Of a stretch of DNA of 64,000 bases, positions 26,668 to 35,372 are shown piece by piece. The DNA is from Paracoccus marinus (GTDB taxonomy: Bacteria > Pseudomonadota > Alphaproteobacteria > Rhodobacterales > Rhodobacteraceae). Every line of letters begins with the position of its first letter. Within the stretch, counting starts at the first letter, position 1. Location: assembly GCF_007018965.1 (NCBI RefSeq), contig NZ_VJYZ01000001.1:57664-121663 (forward strand), written 5' to 3'. A program made the translations under genes and the position numbers. The notes under the pieces were generated by a model. It worked only from the letters and a program-made list of their open reading frames with translations, searched no databases and was not told where the DNA came from.

Positions 26668-27450
26668 ATGATCCAGGTCCATGACCTGCACCGGCATTTC
26701 GGCGGCTTCCGGGCCGTCGACGGCGCCAGCCTGACCATCAGGACCGGCTCGATCACCGGGCTGATCGGCCCGAACGGCGCCGGCAAATCCACGCTCTTCA
26801 ACGTCATCGCCGGTGTCCTGCCGCCCACCTCGGGACGGGTCACGATGGACGGGCAGGACATCACCGGCCTGCCGCCGCACGAGCTGTTCCACCGCGGACT
26901 GCTGCGCACGTTCCAGATGGCGCACGAGTTCAGTTCGATGACCGTGCGCGAGAACCTGATGATGGTTCCGGGCGGGCAGTCGGGCGAGACGCTGTTCAAC
27001 ACCTGGTTCGGGCGCGGCCGCATCCGCGCCGAGGAAGCCGCGCTGCGCCGCCGCGCCGACGAGGTGCTGGACTTTCTCACCATCAGCCACGTCGCCGACG
27101 AAAAGGCCGGCAACCTGTCGGGCGGGCAGAAGAAGCTCTTGGAACTCGGCCGCTGCATGATGGTCGAGGCGAAGGTCGTATTCCTCGACGAGGTCGGCGC
27201 GGGCGTGAACCGCAGCCTTCTGTCCACCATCGGCGACGCGATCGTGCGGCTGAACCGCGAGCGCGGCTACACCTTCTGCGTGATCGAGCACGACATGGAT
27301 TTCATCGGCAAGCTGTGCGACCCGGTCATCGTCATGGCCGAAGGCAAGGTGCTGGCGCAGGGCTCGGCCGACCACATCATGGAAAACGAGGCGGTGATCG
27401 AGGCGTATCTGGGCCGCGGCCTCAAGAACAAGGACCTGGTCGGCGCATGA
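26668..27450 (+). CDS. livG: Branched-chain amino acid type ABC transporter, ATPase LivG (260 aa)
   Basis: First of two ATPases. Walker A GPNGAGKST at 34-42, signature NLSGGQKKLLELGR, and Walker B VVFLDEVGAGVN. The last reads VGAG where most LivG proteins have PxAG. DITGLPPHELFHRGL and RTFQMAHEFSSMT are LivG-like. ATG 26668 follows a run of G residues. livF starts inside its stop codon (ATGA). Confidence 0.92.
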   Translation: MIQVHDLHRHFGGFRAVDGASLTIRTGSITGLIGPNGAGKSTLFNVIAGVLPPTSGRVTMDGQDITGLPPHELFHRGLLRTFQMAHEFSSMTVRENLMMVPGGQSGETLFNTWFGRGRIRAEEAALRRRADEVLDFLTISHVADEKAGNLSGGQKKLLELGRCMMVEAKVVFLDEVGAGVNRSLLSTIGDAIVRLNRERGYTFCVIEHDMDFIGKLCDPVIVMAEGKVLAQGSADHIMENEAVIEAYLGRGLKNKDLVGA

Positions 27451-28280
27451 GCGACGAAGATCACGGCTTCGGCGGCCATCGCGGGATGCGCGACGCGTCC
27501 ATCGTCAACACGGCCGGGCGCGGCACCATCGACGGCACCCGGCGCAGCGGCGCGGTTCGGCCGGGCGTGGCGGCGGCGCCGTTCCTTGCCGCCCGCGACA
27601 TGCGCGGCGGCTACGGCAAGGCCGACATCCTGAACGGCTGCACCATCACCGTGGACCGCGGCCAGATCGCGGTCATCGTCGGCCCGAACGGCGCCGGCAA
27701 ATCCACCGCGATGAAGGCGATCTTCGGGATGCTCGACCTGCGCGAGGGCTCGGTCCAGCTGGACGGCACCGACATCTCGGCCCTGAACCCGCAGGACCGG
27801 GTGCGCGCCGGCATGGGGTTCGTTCCGCAGACCGCGAACGTCTTCCCCTCGATGACGGTCGAGGAGAACCTGCAGATGGGCGCCTATATCCGCGAGGATG
27901 ACTTCCGCCACACGATGGACCAGGTCTATACCCTGTTCCCGGCCGTCGCCGCCAAGCGCAGGCAGGCGGCGGGCGAGCTGTCGGGCGGGCAGCGCCAGCA
28001 GGTCGCCGTCGGCCGCGCGCTGATGACGCAGCCCAAGCTTCTGATGCTGGACGAGCCAACCGCGGGCGTGTCGCCCATCGTCATGGACGAGCTGTTCGAC
28101 CGCATCATCGAGATCGCGCGCACCGGCATCTCGATCCTGATGGTGGAACAGAACGCCCGCCAGGCGCTGGAGATCGCTGACCTCGGCTATGTCCTCGTTC
28201 AGGGCACCAACCGCTACACCGACACCGGCGCCGCGCTTCTGGCCAACCCCGAGGTGCGCCGCACCTTCCTGGGGGGCTGA
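27447..28280 (+). CDS. livF: Branched-chain amino acid type ABC transporter, ATPase LivF (277 aa)
   Basis: Second ATPase. Walker A GPNGAGKST at 79-87, LSGGQRQQVAVGRAL, LLMLDEPTAGVSP, and the H-loop region where LivF has Glu/Gln (ILMVEQNARQALEIAD). Compared with the usual roughly 235 residues it has an extra polar N-terminus of about 40 residues (MSDEDHGFGGHRGMRDAS...). The ATG at 27447 overlaps the livG stop and is favoured by coupling; internal ATG codons at residues 14 or 52 would remove the extension. Confidence 0.9.
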   Translation: MSDEDHGFGGHRGMRDASIVNTAGRGTIDGTRRSGAVRPGVAAAPFLAARDMRGGYGKADILNGCTITVDRGQIAVIVGPNGAGKSTAMKAIFGMLDLREGSVQLDGTDISALNPQDRVRAGMGFVPQTANVFPSMTVEENLQMGAYIREDDFRHTMDQVYTLFPAVAAKRRQAAGELSGGQRQQVAVGRALMTQPKLLMLDEPTAGVSPIVMDELFDRIIEIARTGISILMVEQNARQALEIADLGYVLVQGTNRYTDTGAALLANPEVRRTFLGG

Positions 28281-28376
28281 GCCGATGCGCGCCGCCTTCG
28301 TTCCGAACGCCGCCACGCGCGGCGGTCCCGGCGCCTGCGCACCCCATGCGCCCCGCCCGGCCAAGGAGATCCGCTG

Positions 28377-29384
28377 ATGGATATCGCCAACGCGCTGGTC
28401 GCGATCCTGAACTTCGTCGTCATCCCGGCCGCCGCCTACGGCAGCCAGCTCGCGCTCGGCGCGCTGGGGGTGACGCTGATCTACGGAATCCTGCGCTTTT
28501 CCAACTTCGCCCACGGCGACACCATGGCGATCGGCACCGCGATCGTCATCCTGCTGACGTGGGGCCTGCAGTCGATGGGCGTGAACCTTGGGCCGCTGCC
28601 GACCGCGCTGCTGGCGCTGCCGATCGGGATCGCGATCACGTCGGGGCTGGTCCTGCTGACCGACCGGCTGGTCTATCGCCACTACCGGCGGGTCCGCGCG
28701 GACCCGATCGTCCTCGTCATGGCTTCGACCGGCGTCATGTTCGTGATGAACGGGTTGACCCGCCTGCTGATCGGCGTGGACGAGATCCGCTTCGATGACG
28801 GCGCCCGGTTCCTGATCTCGGTCCAGCAGTTCAAGGCCTGGACCGGCCTGACCGAGGGCTTGGCGCTGCGGCTGAGCCAGTTCATCACCCTGGCCGTGGC
28901 GGCGGTGTCCTGCTGGGCGCTGTTCCGGTTCCTGAACCGCACCCGGTCGGGCAAGGCGATGCGCGCCTATTCCGACAACGAGGATCTGGCGCTTCTGTCG
29001 GGCATCGACCCCGAGCGGGTCGTGCGCCTGACCTGGATCATCGCCACCGCGCTGGCGGTCATGGCGGGCACGCTCTACGGTCTCGACAAGTCGTTCAAGG
29101 CGTTCAACTATTTCCAGATCCTGCTGCCGATCTTCGCGGCGGCCATCGTCGGCGGCCTCGGCAGCCCTACGGGCGCGGTCGCGGGCGGCTTCGTGATCGC
29201 CTTTTCCGAGGTCGCCGTGACCTACCCGTGGAAGAAGATCGCGGGCTACCTCGTGCCCGGCTGGCAGCCAGACGGGCTGCTGCAGCTTCTGTCCACCGAA
29301 TACAAGTTCGCCGTCAGCTTCGTGATCCTGATCGTGGTGCTGCTGTTCCGGCCCACCGGGCTGTTCCGCGGCAAGTCGTTCTAA
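28377..29384 (+). CDS. livH: Branched-chain amino acid type ABC transporter, permease LivH (335 aa)
   Basis: Integral membrane subunit with about eight hydrophobic segments. GALGVTLIYGILRFSNFAHG near 36 is the LivH signature, and GGLGSPTGAVAGGFVIAFSE near 260 the coupling region. AAGGAGATCCGCTG gives an excellent ribosome binding site. It starts 96 bases after livF, a gap without any other gene, and livM follows 10 bases later. Confidence 0.92.
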   Translation: MDIANALVAILNFVVIPAAAYGSQLALGALGVTLIYGILRFSNFAHGDTMAIGTAIVILLTWGLQSMGVNLGPLPTALLALPIGIAITSGLVLLTDRLVYRHYRRVRADPIVLVMASTGVMFVMNGLTRLLIGVDEIRFDDGARFLISVQQFKAWTGLTEGLALRLSQFITLAVAAVSCWALFRFLNRTRSGKAMRAYSDNEDLALLSGIDPERVVRLTWIIATALAVMAGTLYGLDKSFKAFNYFQILLPIFAAAIVGGLGSPTGAVAGGFVIAFSEVAVTYPWKKIAGYLVPGWQPDGLLQLLSTEYKFAVSFVILIVVLLFRPTGLFRGKSF

Positions 29385-29394
29385 GGGGGCCGCC

Positions 29395-30735
29395 ATGTCC
29401 ACAAACCGTCAATCCGATGCGGCGAGCCCGTGGCGCGCCCCTGCCCTGCTGGCCGTGCTGGTCATCCTGTTCCTGCTGGAAGGGGGCGTTTCGAACGCCA
29501 TGTTCTCGGGCAGCTGGAACAGCGCGCTCGGCATCCTGAACATGGGGCTGCTGTCGGCGATCATGGCGCTGGGCGTCAACATCACCTGGGGCTACGGCGG
29601 CCTTTTCAACGCGGGCGTGGTCGGGTTCCTCGCGCTCGGCGGGCTCGCGCCGGTGCTGATCTCTACCCGCACAATTCCCGGCGCCTGGGCCGCGGGGGGG
29701 CCGGGCGTCCTGCTGGCGCTGCTCGTGGGACTGGTCACGCTGGGGCTGGCGGCTGTCGTGGCCCGGCGGCTGTCGGGCGCGTGGCGGTTCTGGGCCGCGC
29801 TTGCCGTCGTTGCCATAGGCTTCGTCATCTACCGCGAGCTGTTCGACCCGGCCGTCGTCGCGATCGAGGCGAACAACCCCGCGCAGGCGGGCAACATCGG
29901 CGGGCTTGGCCTGCCCGTGCTGCTCAGCTGGCCGGTCGGCGGTCTTCTGGCCGCCGCCGCAGCGTGGGGCGTCGGCAAGGTCGCGCTGGGGCTGCGGTCG
30001 GACTACCTCGCCATAGCGACGCTGGGGATCGGCGAGATCATCGTCGCCGTGATGCGCAACGAAGGCTGGCTCGCGCGCGGCGTCCTCAACATGACCGGCA
30101 TCCCGCGCCCGGTCCCGTACGAGCTGAACCTGCAGGCCGATCCCGGCTTTCAGGCCCGCGCGGCGGGCTGGGGGATGGACGTGGCGACCGCGTCGGGGAT
30201 CTGGGTCAAGCTGTGCTACGCCGGGCTGTTCGTGGCCGTGCTGCTGGCCCTGGTGCTGCTGTCGGAACTGGCGCTGCGCTCGCCCTGGGGGCGGATGATG
30301 CGCGCGATCCGCGACAACGAGACGGCGGCCGAGGCGATGGGCAAGCACGTCACCCGCCGCCACCTGCAGGTGTTCATCATCGGCGCGGCGGTCATCGGCC
30401 TTGCCGGCGCGATGATGGTGACGCTGGACGGCCTGCTGAACCCCGGCGGCTACGCGCCCCTGCGCTATACCTTCCTCGTCTGGGTGATGGTGATCGTGGG
30501 CGGGTCGGGCAACAACTGGGGCGCGGTGCTGGGCGCGATCCTGATCTGGTGTCTCTGGATCAAGGCCGAGGTCTGGGGGCCCGCATTTATGAAGCTGGTC
30601 ACCACCGCGATGGAGCCGGGGCCGCTCAAGGCGCAACTGCTGGAAAGCGCGCCGCACATGCGGTTCGTGGCGATGGGGCTGGTCCTGCTGCTAGTGCTGC
30701 GCTTCGCCCCGCGCGGGCTGGTGCCCGAACGGTAG
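29395..30735 (+). CDS. livM: Branched-chain amino acid type ABC transporter, permease LivM (446 aa)
   Basis: Second membrane subunit, about ten hydrophobic segments. LRSDYLAIATLGIGEIIVAV and MRAIRDNETAAEAMGKHV are LivM hallmarks, and WVMVIVGGSGNNWGAVLG lies near the end. It is longer than E. coli LivM (about 425 aa), with an extra hydrophobic segment near 100-150 (RFWAALAVVAIGFVIYREL). AAGGGGG lies before the ATG. Last gene of the operon; tail-to-tail with purN. Confidence 0.92.
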   Translation: MSTNRQSDAASPWRAPALLAVLVILFLLEGGVSNAMFSGSWNSALGILNMGLLSAIMALGVNITWGYGGLFNAGVVGFLALGGLAPVLISTRTIPGAWAAGGPGVLLALLVGLVTLGLAAVVARRLSGAWRFWAALAVVAIGFVIYRELFDPAVVAIEANNPAQAGNIGGLGLPVLLSWPVGGLLAAAAAWGVGKVALGLRSDYLAIATLGIGEIIVAVMRNEGWLARGVLNMTGIPRPVPYELNLQADPGFQARAAGWGMDVATASGIWVKLCYAGLFVAVLLALVLLSELALRSPWGRMMRAIRDNETAAEAMGKHVTRRHLQVFIIGAAVIGLAGAMMVTLDGLLNPGGYAPLRYTFLVWVMVIVGGSGNNWGAVLGAILIWCLWIKAEVWGPAFMKLVTTAMEPGPLKAQLLESAPHMRFVAMGLVLLLVLRFAPRGLVPER

Positions 30736-30750
30736 GGAGCGCGGAGCGGG

Positions 30751-31338
30751 TCAGATGTCGATCCGCGCCGTCTGTCCGTCCGCGAACCGCCGCAGCACCG
30801 CAGGGTAAAGCCGGTGTTCCGCGACCAGCACCCGCGCGGCCAGGCTTTCAGCCGTGTCGCCGGGCTCGACCGGCACCCGCGCCTGCCCCAGGATCGGGCC
30901 GTCGTCCAGTTCCGGGGTGACGAGGTGGACAGAGCATCCCGCGACAGCGTCGCCCGCGTCCAGCGCGCGCGCGTGGGTATGCAGCCCCGGATAGGCCGGC
31001 AGCAACGAGGGATGGATGTTCAGCATCCGCCCCTCGAACCGCACGACGAATGCGGGCGTCAGGATCCGCATGAACCCAGCAAGGCACAGGATGTCGGGCC
31101 GGGCCGCCAACAGGGGTTCCAGCAGCGCGGCCTCGAACGCGGCGCGGTCGCGGCCGAAGGGCCTGTGATCGACGGCTGCGGTCGGCACGCCAAGCGCCGC
31201 GGCGCGGTCCAGCCCGGCGGCGGCGGGATCGTTCGACGCGACCAGCACCGGCCGTGCCGGGTGATCCCCGGTCATGCTTTCCACCAGGCGGACCATGTTC
31301 GATCCGCCGCCTGATATAAGAATCGCGACCCGCTTCAC
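30751..31338 (-). CDS. purN: Phosphoribosylglycinamide formyltransferase PurN (195 aa)
   Basis: Transfers a formyl group from 10-formyl-tetrahydrofolate to GAR in purine synthesis. It has ISGGGSNM near residue 8, catalytic Asn and His in [12 protein letters not shown], and the conserved Asp region in [12 protein letters not shown]. The start codon is GTG at 31338, overlapping the purM stop (GTGA), so it is translationally coupled to purM. Confidence 0.95.
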   Translation of the reverse strand: MKRVAILISGGGSNMVRLVESMTGDHPARPVLVASNDPAAAGLDRAAALGVPTAAVDHRPFGRDRAAFEAALLEPLLAARPDILCLAGFMRILTPAFVVRFEGRMLNIHPSLLPAYPGLHTHARALDAGDAVAGCSVHLVTPELDDGPILGQARVPVEPGDTAESLAARVLVAEHRLYPAVLRRFADGQTARIDI

Positions 31339-32366
31339 TTCAGCCGGCCGCGATACCCGACCCCTGCGCCGGGCTGCACATGCCCCAGACGCACCACGGC
31401 TTCGCCTTCAGACGCCAGCAGTGCCTCGATCGCGCCGGCCTTGTCCACGGCCACGGCCAGCACCATGCCGATGCCGCTGTTGAAGGTCTTGAGCATCTCG
31501 CGCTCGGCGATCCCGCCGGCCTGCGACAGCCACGCAAAGACCGGCGGCAGGGTCCAGGCTTCAAGGTCGATCTCGGCCCCGAGTCCCTCGGGCAGGACGC
31601 GGGGCAGGTTCTCGGTCAGGCCGCCGCCGGTGATGTGGGCGGCGGCGTGAACGCCTCCGTGCCGGATCGCGGCCAGCACCGGGCGGACGTAAAGGCGGGT
31701 GGGCGCCAGCAGCGCCTCGCCCAGCGTGCCCTGACCGAACGGGCTCGGGTCGGTCCAGGACAGCCCCGCCGTTTCCGCGACTTTGCGGACCAGCGAGAAG
31801 CCGTTGGAATGAACCCCGTCCGACCGCAGCCCCAGCAGCACGTCGCCCGCCGCCACGTCACGCGGCAGCGCGGTCCCGCGCTGCATCGCGCCGACGGCGA
31901 AGCCCGCGAGGTCGAAATCGCCCGCCGCGTACATGCCCGGCATCTCGGCCGTCTCGCCGCCGATCAGCGCGCAGCCCGACAGGCGGCACCCCTCGGCGAT
32001 GCCGGCGATGACGCGGGCGCCTTCGTCCACGCTCAGCTTGCCGGTGGCGAAGTAGTCGAGGAAGAACAGCGGCTCCGCCCCCTGGCACACCAGGTCGTTG
32101 ACGCACATCGCGACCAGGTCGATCCCCACGCCGTCAAGCGCCCCGGTGTCGATCGCGATCCGCAGCTTGGTGCCCACGCCATCGGTGGCCGCGACCAGCA
32201 CCGGGTCGTCGTAGCCCGCCGCGCGCGGGTCGAACAGCGCGCCGAAGCCGCCGAGACCTTCCATCACGCCCGGGCGGCGCGTGGCGGCGGCCGCCGGCTT
32301 GATCCGGTCCACAAGGGCGTTCCCCGCGTCGATATCGACGCCCGCGTCGCGATAGCTGATGCTCAT
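31335..32366 (-). CDS. purM: Phosphoribosylformylglycinamidine cyclo-ligase PurM (343 aa)
   Basis: Closes the imidazole ring (FGAM to AIR) with ATP. It begins [30 protein letters not shown] near 57, [12 protein letters not shown] near 97 and [14 protein letters not shown] near 130 are PurM motifs. ATG 32366 chosen because similarity starts there; the frame continues upstream without conserved sequence. First gene of the purMN pair; tRNA-Ile2 lies upstream on the opposite strand. Confidence 0.96.
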   Translation of the reverse strand: MSISYRDAGVDIDAGNALVDRIKPAAAATRRPGVMEGLGGFGALFDPRAAGYDDPVLVAATDGVGTKLRIAIDTGALDGVGIDLVAMCVNDLVCQGAEPLFFLDYFATGKLSVDEGARVIAGIAEGCRLSGCALIGGETAEMPGMYAAGDFDLAGFAVGAMQRGTALPRDVAAGDVLLGLRSDGVHSNGFSLVRKVAETAGLSWTDPSPFGQGTLGEALLAPTRLYVRPVLAAIRHGGVHAAAHITGGGLTENLPRVLPEGLGAEIDLEAWTLPPVFAWLSQAGGIAEREMLKTFNSGIGMVLAVAVDKAGAIEALLASEGEAVVRLGHVQPGAGVGYRGRLK

Positions 32367-32407
32367 GATCGTCCCCACTGGCCCGGTTTTCGCTGCCTTA
32401 GGACAGA

Positions 32408-32436
32408 TTGACTTGACCCGCAAACCCGCATTTGCG
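32408..32436 (+). promoter_or_regulatory. Possible promoter of tRNA-Ile2
   Basis: TTGACT (32408-32413), 17-base spacer, TTTGCG (32431-32436), ending 41 bases before the tRNA. The -35 is strong and the -10 poor. A second TTGACC overlaps it by a few bases. Confidence 0.35.
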
Positions 32437-32477
32437 ACAGCGGGCGCACCGGCGGCCCTGTGCGGCCACCGGCGGCC

Positions 32478-32553
32478 GGGCCTGTAGCTCAATGGTCAGA
32501 GCAGGGCGCTCATAACGCCTTGGTTGGGGGTTCAAGTCCCTCCGGGCCTACCA
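32478..32553 (+). tRNA. tRNA-Ile2 (anticodon CAT, lysidine type), CCA encoded
   Basis: Complete cloverleaf of 76 bases starting GGGCCTGTAGCTCAATGG with D arm GCTC/GAGC, anticodon stem GGGCG/CGCCT, loop CTCATAA, T arm GGGGG-TTCAAGT-CCCTC, and acceptor GGGCCTG/CGGGCCT ending ACCA. The first pair is G-U. Anticodon CAT could mean Met or Ile2. The AGAGCAG...CGCTCATAACGC...TTGGTT pattern matches the minor isoleucine tRNA (ileX type) better than elongator or initiator Met tRNA. Confidence 0.9.
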
Positions 32554-32579
32554 ACTTTTCCTGATTCCGCAGCCATCCG

Positions 32580-32807
32580 TCACTCAAGCCGCGCGGCGAA
32601 GCGGTCGCTTACCGTGCGGCTGATGAAGCCGCTCAGGCCCTGGCCCGCACGGGCAAGCGCGACCATCCGGTCAAGGTTGCCCTGCCCGACCGACGCGGCG
32701 GTGTAGCGATAGACGGACCCGTTCCTGAACCGCACGTCGATATGCGAGCGGCCGATCTGGAAAGCGACCACGCCCGATCCGTGATCGCCGTTGCCATATG
32801 GCTCCAT
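32580..32807 (-). CDS. Small KTSC-like protein (75 aa)
   Basis: Short soluble protein. The core VAFQIGRSHIDVRFRNGSVY and the following RYTAA segment resemble the KTSC fold (a small beta-rich domain, DVxFRNGxVYRY), whose function is unknown. ATG 32807 gives MEPYGNGDHG; the open frame extends upstream but with low-complexity Pro/Ala sequence. It sits between tRNA-Ile2 and the divergent pxpA gene. Confidence 0.62.
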   Translation of the reverse strand: MEPYGNGDHGSGVVAFQIGRSHIDVRFRNGSVYRYTAASVGQGNLDRMVALARAGQGLSGFISRTVSDRFAARLE

Positions 32808-32944
32808 CCCCCGATCCCCTTTCGGCGTGCAGGCTAGGACGCCACATCGCGCCCCTTCAAGCGCCGGGCTGCGCCCCCGTCTGGACGCCGCCGCCGGGGT
32901 CGTGTCAGATGCGGGCGAAACGCCAGGGGGCAATGGGGGGCAGC

Positions 32945-33709
32945 ATGGCAAGGATTGACCTGAACTCGGACCTGGGCGAGGGTTTCGGCCCGTGGAAGAT
33001 GGGCGACGACGACGCGATGCTGTCCCTTGTGACCAGCGCCAACGTCGCCGCCGGCGGTCATGCCAGCGATCCCGACAACATGTTCGCGACCCTGTCGCTC
33101 GCCGCCGCGCGCGGGGTCGTGGTGGGGGCGCATCCGGGCTATCCCGACCGCGAGGGGTTCGGGCGGCGCGTGATCCCGATGCAGCCCGACCAGATCGGGC
33201 GCATGGTCGCGGCCCAGACCGGGGCGCTGTCGGCGCTGGCCGCGCTGGCGGGGACCCGCGTCCGCTTCGTCAAGCCGCACGGCGCGCTGGGGAACCTTGC
33301 GGCGGCCGACATGGACGTGGCGCGCGCCATCGCGGCGGCCGTCAAGGGCGTTGACCGCGACCTCGCCATCCTCGCGATTTCCGGCACCGCGCTGGAACAG
33401 GCGGCGCGGCTTGCCGACGTGCAGGTATTCTCGGAAATCTTCGCCGATCGCGCCTATCAGCCGAACGGCCAGCTGGTGCCCCGCAGCCAGCCGGGCGCGG
33501 TGCTGCACGACGTGGACGCGGTCGCGCAGCGGCTGATCGGATTCCTGCAGGACCGCCGGATGCCGGTGCAGGGCGGCCAGCCGATCGAGCTTGCGGCCGA
33601 TTCCATCTGCGTCCACAGCGACACCCCCGGCGCGGTCGAGATGGCGAAGCTGCTGCGCGCGCGGCTGGACGAGGCGGGCGTGACCGTCGCCCCGTTCCTG
33701 CAGGACTGA
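32945..33709 (+). CDS. pxpA: 5-oxoprolinase subunit PxpA (LamB/YcsF family, 254 aa)
   Basis: Part of the ATP-dependent PxpABC 5-oxoprolinase that opens pyroglutamate to glutamate. MARIDLNSDLGEGFGPWKMG is the family signature, followed by SANVAAGGHASDP near 35, VGAHPGYPDREGFG near 62 and VRFVKPHGALGN near 103. ATG 32945 is preceded by a GGGGGGCAGC stretch. pxpB follows after 5 bases. Confidence 0.95.
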   Translation: MARIDLNSDLGEGFGPWKMGDDDAMLSLVTSANVAAGGHASDPDNMFATLSLAAARGVVVGAHPGYPDREGFGRRVIPMQPDQIGRMVAAQTGALSALAALAGTRVRFVKPHGALGNLAAADMDVARAIAAAVKGVDRDLAILAISGTALEQAARLADVQVFSEIFADRAYQPNGQLVPRSQPGAVLHDVDAVAQRLIGFLQDRRMPVQGGQPIELAADSICVHSDTPGAVEMAKLLRARLDEAGVTVAPFLQD

Positions 33710-33714
33710 CCGCG

Positions 33715-34404
33715 ATGACGCTGCGCCTTGCGCCCGTGGCGGAACACGCCCTGCTGGTCGAGTTCGGCGAAACCATCGACGACGCCACCAGCGAACGCAT
33801 CGTGGCGCTGGACCGCGCCCTTGCCGCCGCCGCGCCTGATGGGCTGCGCGAGGTGGTGCCGGGCATGGTCAACCTGCTGGTGGATTTCGACCCGCTCGTC
33901 ACCGACCACGCCCGGATCGAGGCTGCGGTCCGCGACTGCCTGACCCGCCCGGTGCCCGCGTCCGCCGCCGGTACCCGGCGCGAGGTCGAGGTGTGCTACG
34001 ACTCCGACCTCGGCACCGATCTGTCGGCGGTGGCCGAACAGACCGGCCTTGGCGTGGACGCGGTGATCGCCGCGCATCTGGGCGGCGATTACCGCGTCAG
34101 GATGTACGGCTTCACCCCCGGCTACGCCTACATGTCGGGCACGCCCGCCGCGATCCAGCTGCCCCGCAAGCCTGCCGCGATCCGCGGCGTGCCGGCCGGC
34201 AGCGTCATCATCGCGGGGCCGCAATGCATCGTCACCACGCTGCTGATGCCCGCCGGGTGGTGGGTGCTGGGCCGCTCGCCCACGCGGATCCTGACCGGCG
34301 ACGAGGACCAGCCGTTCCTGTTCGACGTGGGCGACGCCGTGACGATGCGCCGGATCAGCCGGGACGACTACGAACGCAAGGCGCGCCGCGAGGACCCGGC
34401 ATGA
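33715..34404 (+). CDS. pxpB: 5-oxoprolinase subunit PxpB (KipI family, 229 aa)
   Basis: Second subunit of PxpABC. Typical features are EVVPGMVNLLVDFDP near 44, MYGFTPGYAYMSGTP near 127 and PRKPAAIRGVPAGSVIIAG near 146. The same fold in Bacillus KipI inhibits the sporulation kinase, but with pxpA and pxpC adjacent the oxoprolinase role is the natural reading. Its stop overlaps the pxpC ATG. Confidence 0.94.
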   Translation: MTLRLAPVAEHALLVEFGETIDDATSERIVALDRALAAAAPDGLREVVPGMVNLLVDFDPLVTDHARIEAAVRDCLTRPVPASAAGTRREVEVCYDSDLGTDLSAVAEQTGLGVDAVIAAHLGGDYRVRMYGFTPGYAYMSGTPAAIQLPRKPAAIRGVPAGSVIIAGPQCIVTTLLMPAGWWVLGRSPTRILTGDEDQPFLFDVGDAVTMRRISRDDYERKARREDPA

Positions 34405-35348
34405 CGACGACACGGCTTCGGATCACGCATGCGGGCCCGCATGTGTCCTATCAGGATGGCGGGCGGCACGGGATGCTGCGGTTCGGGGTCCCGGAATCGG
34501 GCCCCATGGACTGCACCGCGCACGCGGCCGCGAACCTCGCCGTCGGCAACCCCGCCGGGGCCACCGCGATCGAGGTGTCGCCCGCGGGCCTCGCGGTCGA
34601 ATGCGTCGAGGGGCAGGTCACCTTCGCGGTCGCGGGCGGCGGGTTCCTGATGGATCACGCCGGCACCCGTGGCGGCGTCTGGGAAACCCGCACCCTGCGC
34701 GCCGGCGAGACGCTGCGGATCATGCGCGGCCACTGGGGCAGCTGGACCTACCTCGCGCTCGCCGGGCGCGTGCGCGCGACCGAGTGGCTGGGCCACACCG
34801 CGACGCTGGCGACGTCGGGCTTCGGCGGCGGCCTGCTGGCGACCGATGGTGAAATCGTGATCGAGGACAGCCGCGCTGAGCCCGCGCGCGAGCGAAGCTT
34901 TCCCTGCCCGGTCTTCGCCCGGCCCAAGGCGCAGGCCCGCGTCGTCGTCGGCCCGCAGGACCACCGGCTGGAACCCGAGGCGCTGTCGGCGCTGCTGGAC
35001 GGGGTGCATGTGCTGTCGGATTCCTATGACCGGATGGGGGTGCGCTTGCGCGGGCCCGCGCTTGCGATCCGCGACGCGCTGTCGATCCCGTCCGAGCCGA
35101 TCGTGGCGGGCTCGATCCAGGTCGCGGGCGACGGCGTGGCCACGCTTCTGCTGCGCGACCACCAGACGACCGGCGGCTATCCCAAGATCGCGACGGTCCT
35201 CGCCTCGGACCTCGACCAGATCGTGCAGCTGCGCCCGCGCGCCCGGATCGTGTTCAAGGCCGTGACCCCCGCCCGCGCGGTCGAGATCGCGCGCCAGCAG
35301 GCAAGGACAAAGGCGATGTGGCTGGACACGCTGGCGCACCACGCCTGA
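34401..35348 (+). CDS. pxpC: 5-oxoprolinase subunit PxpC (biotin-dependent carboxyltransferase-like, KipA; 315 aa)
   Basis: Third subunit of PxpABC. HVSYQDGGRHGMLRFGVPES near 15-34 and GPMDCTAHAAANLAVGN are the family start, RPKAQARVVVGPQ lies near 175, and SDSYDRMGVRLRGPAL follows. DHQTTGGYPKIATV near 250 is the most conserved block. ATG 34401 overlaps pxpB. The BKACE gene follows 24 bases later, probably in the same transcript. Confidence 0.94.
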   Translation: MTTTRLRITHAGPHVSYQDGGRHGMLRFGVPESGPMDCTAHAAANLAVGNPAGATAIEVSPAGLAVECVEGQVTFAVAGGGFLMDHAGTRGGVWETRTLRAGETLRIMRGHWGSWTYLALAGRVRATEWLGHTATLATSGFGGGLLATDGEIVIEDSRAEPARERSFPCPVFARPKAQARVVVGPQDHRLEPEALSALLDGVHVLSDSYDRMGVRLRGPALAIRDALSIPSEPIVAGSIQVAGDGVATLLLRDHQTTGGYPKIATVLASDLDQIVQLRPRARIVFKAVTPARAVEIARQQARTKAMWLDTLAHHA

Positions 35349-35372
35349 CCGTTCGCGAGACCGGAGGACCCG

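Noticed and set aside
32478..32553. Reading the CAT anticodon tRNA as tRNA-Met
   Set aside because: Stem and variable-loop sequence fit the minor isoleucine tRNA better; initiator features (unpaired 1-72 pair with three G-C pairs in the anticodon stem) are not all present.
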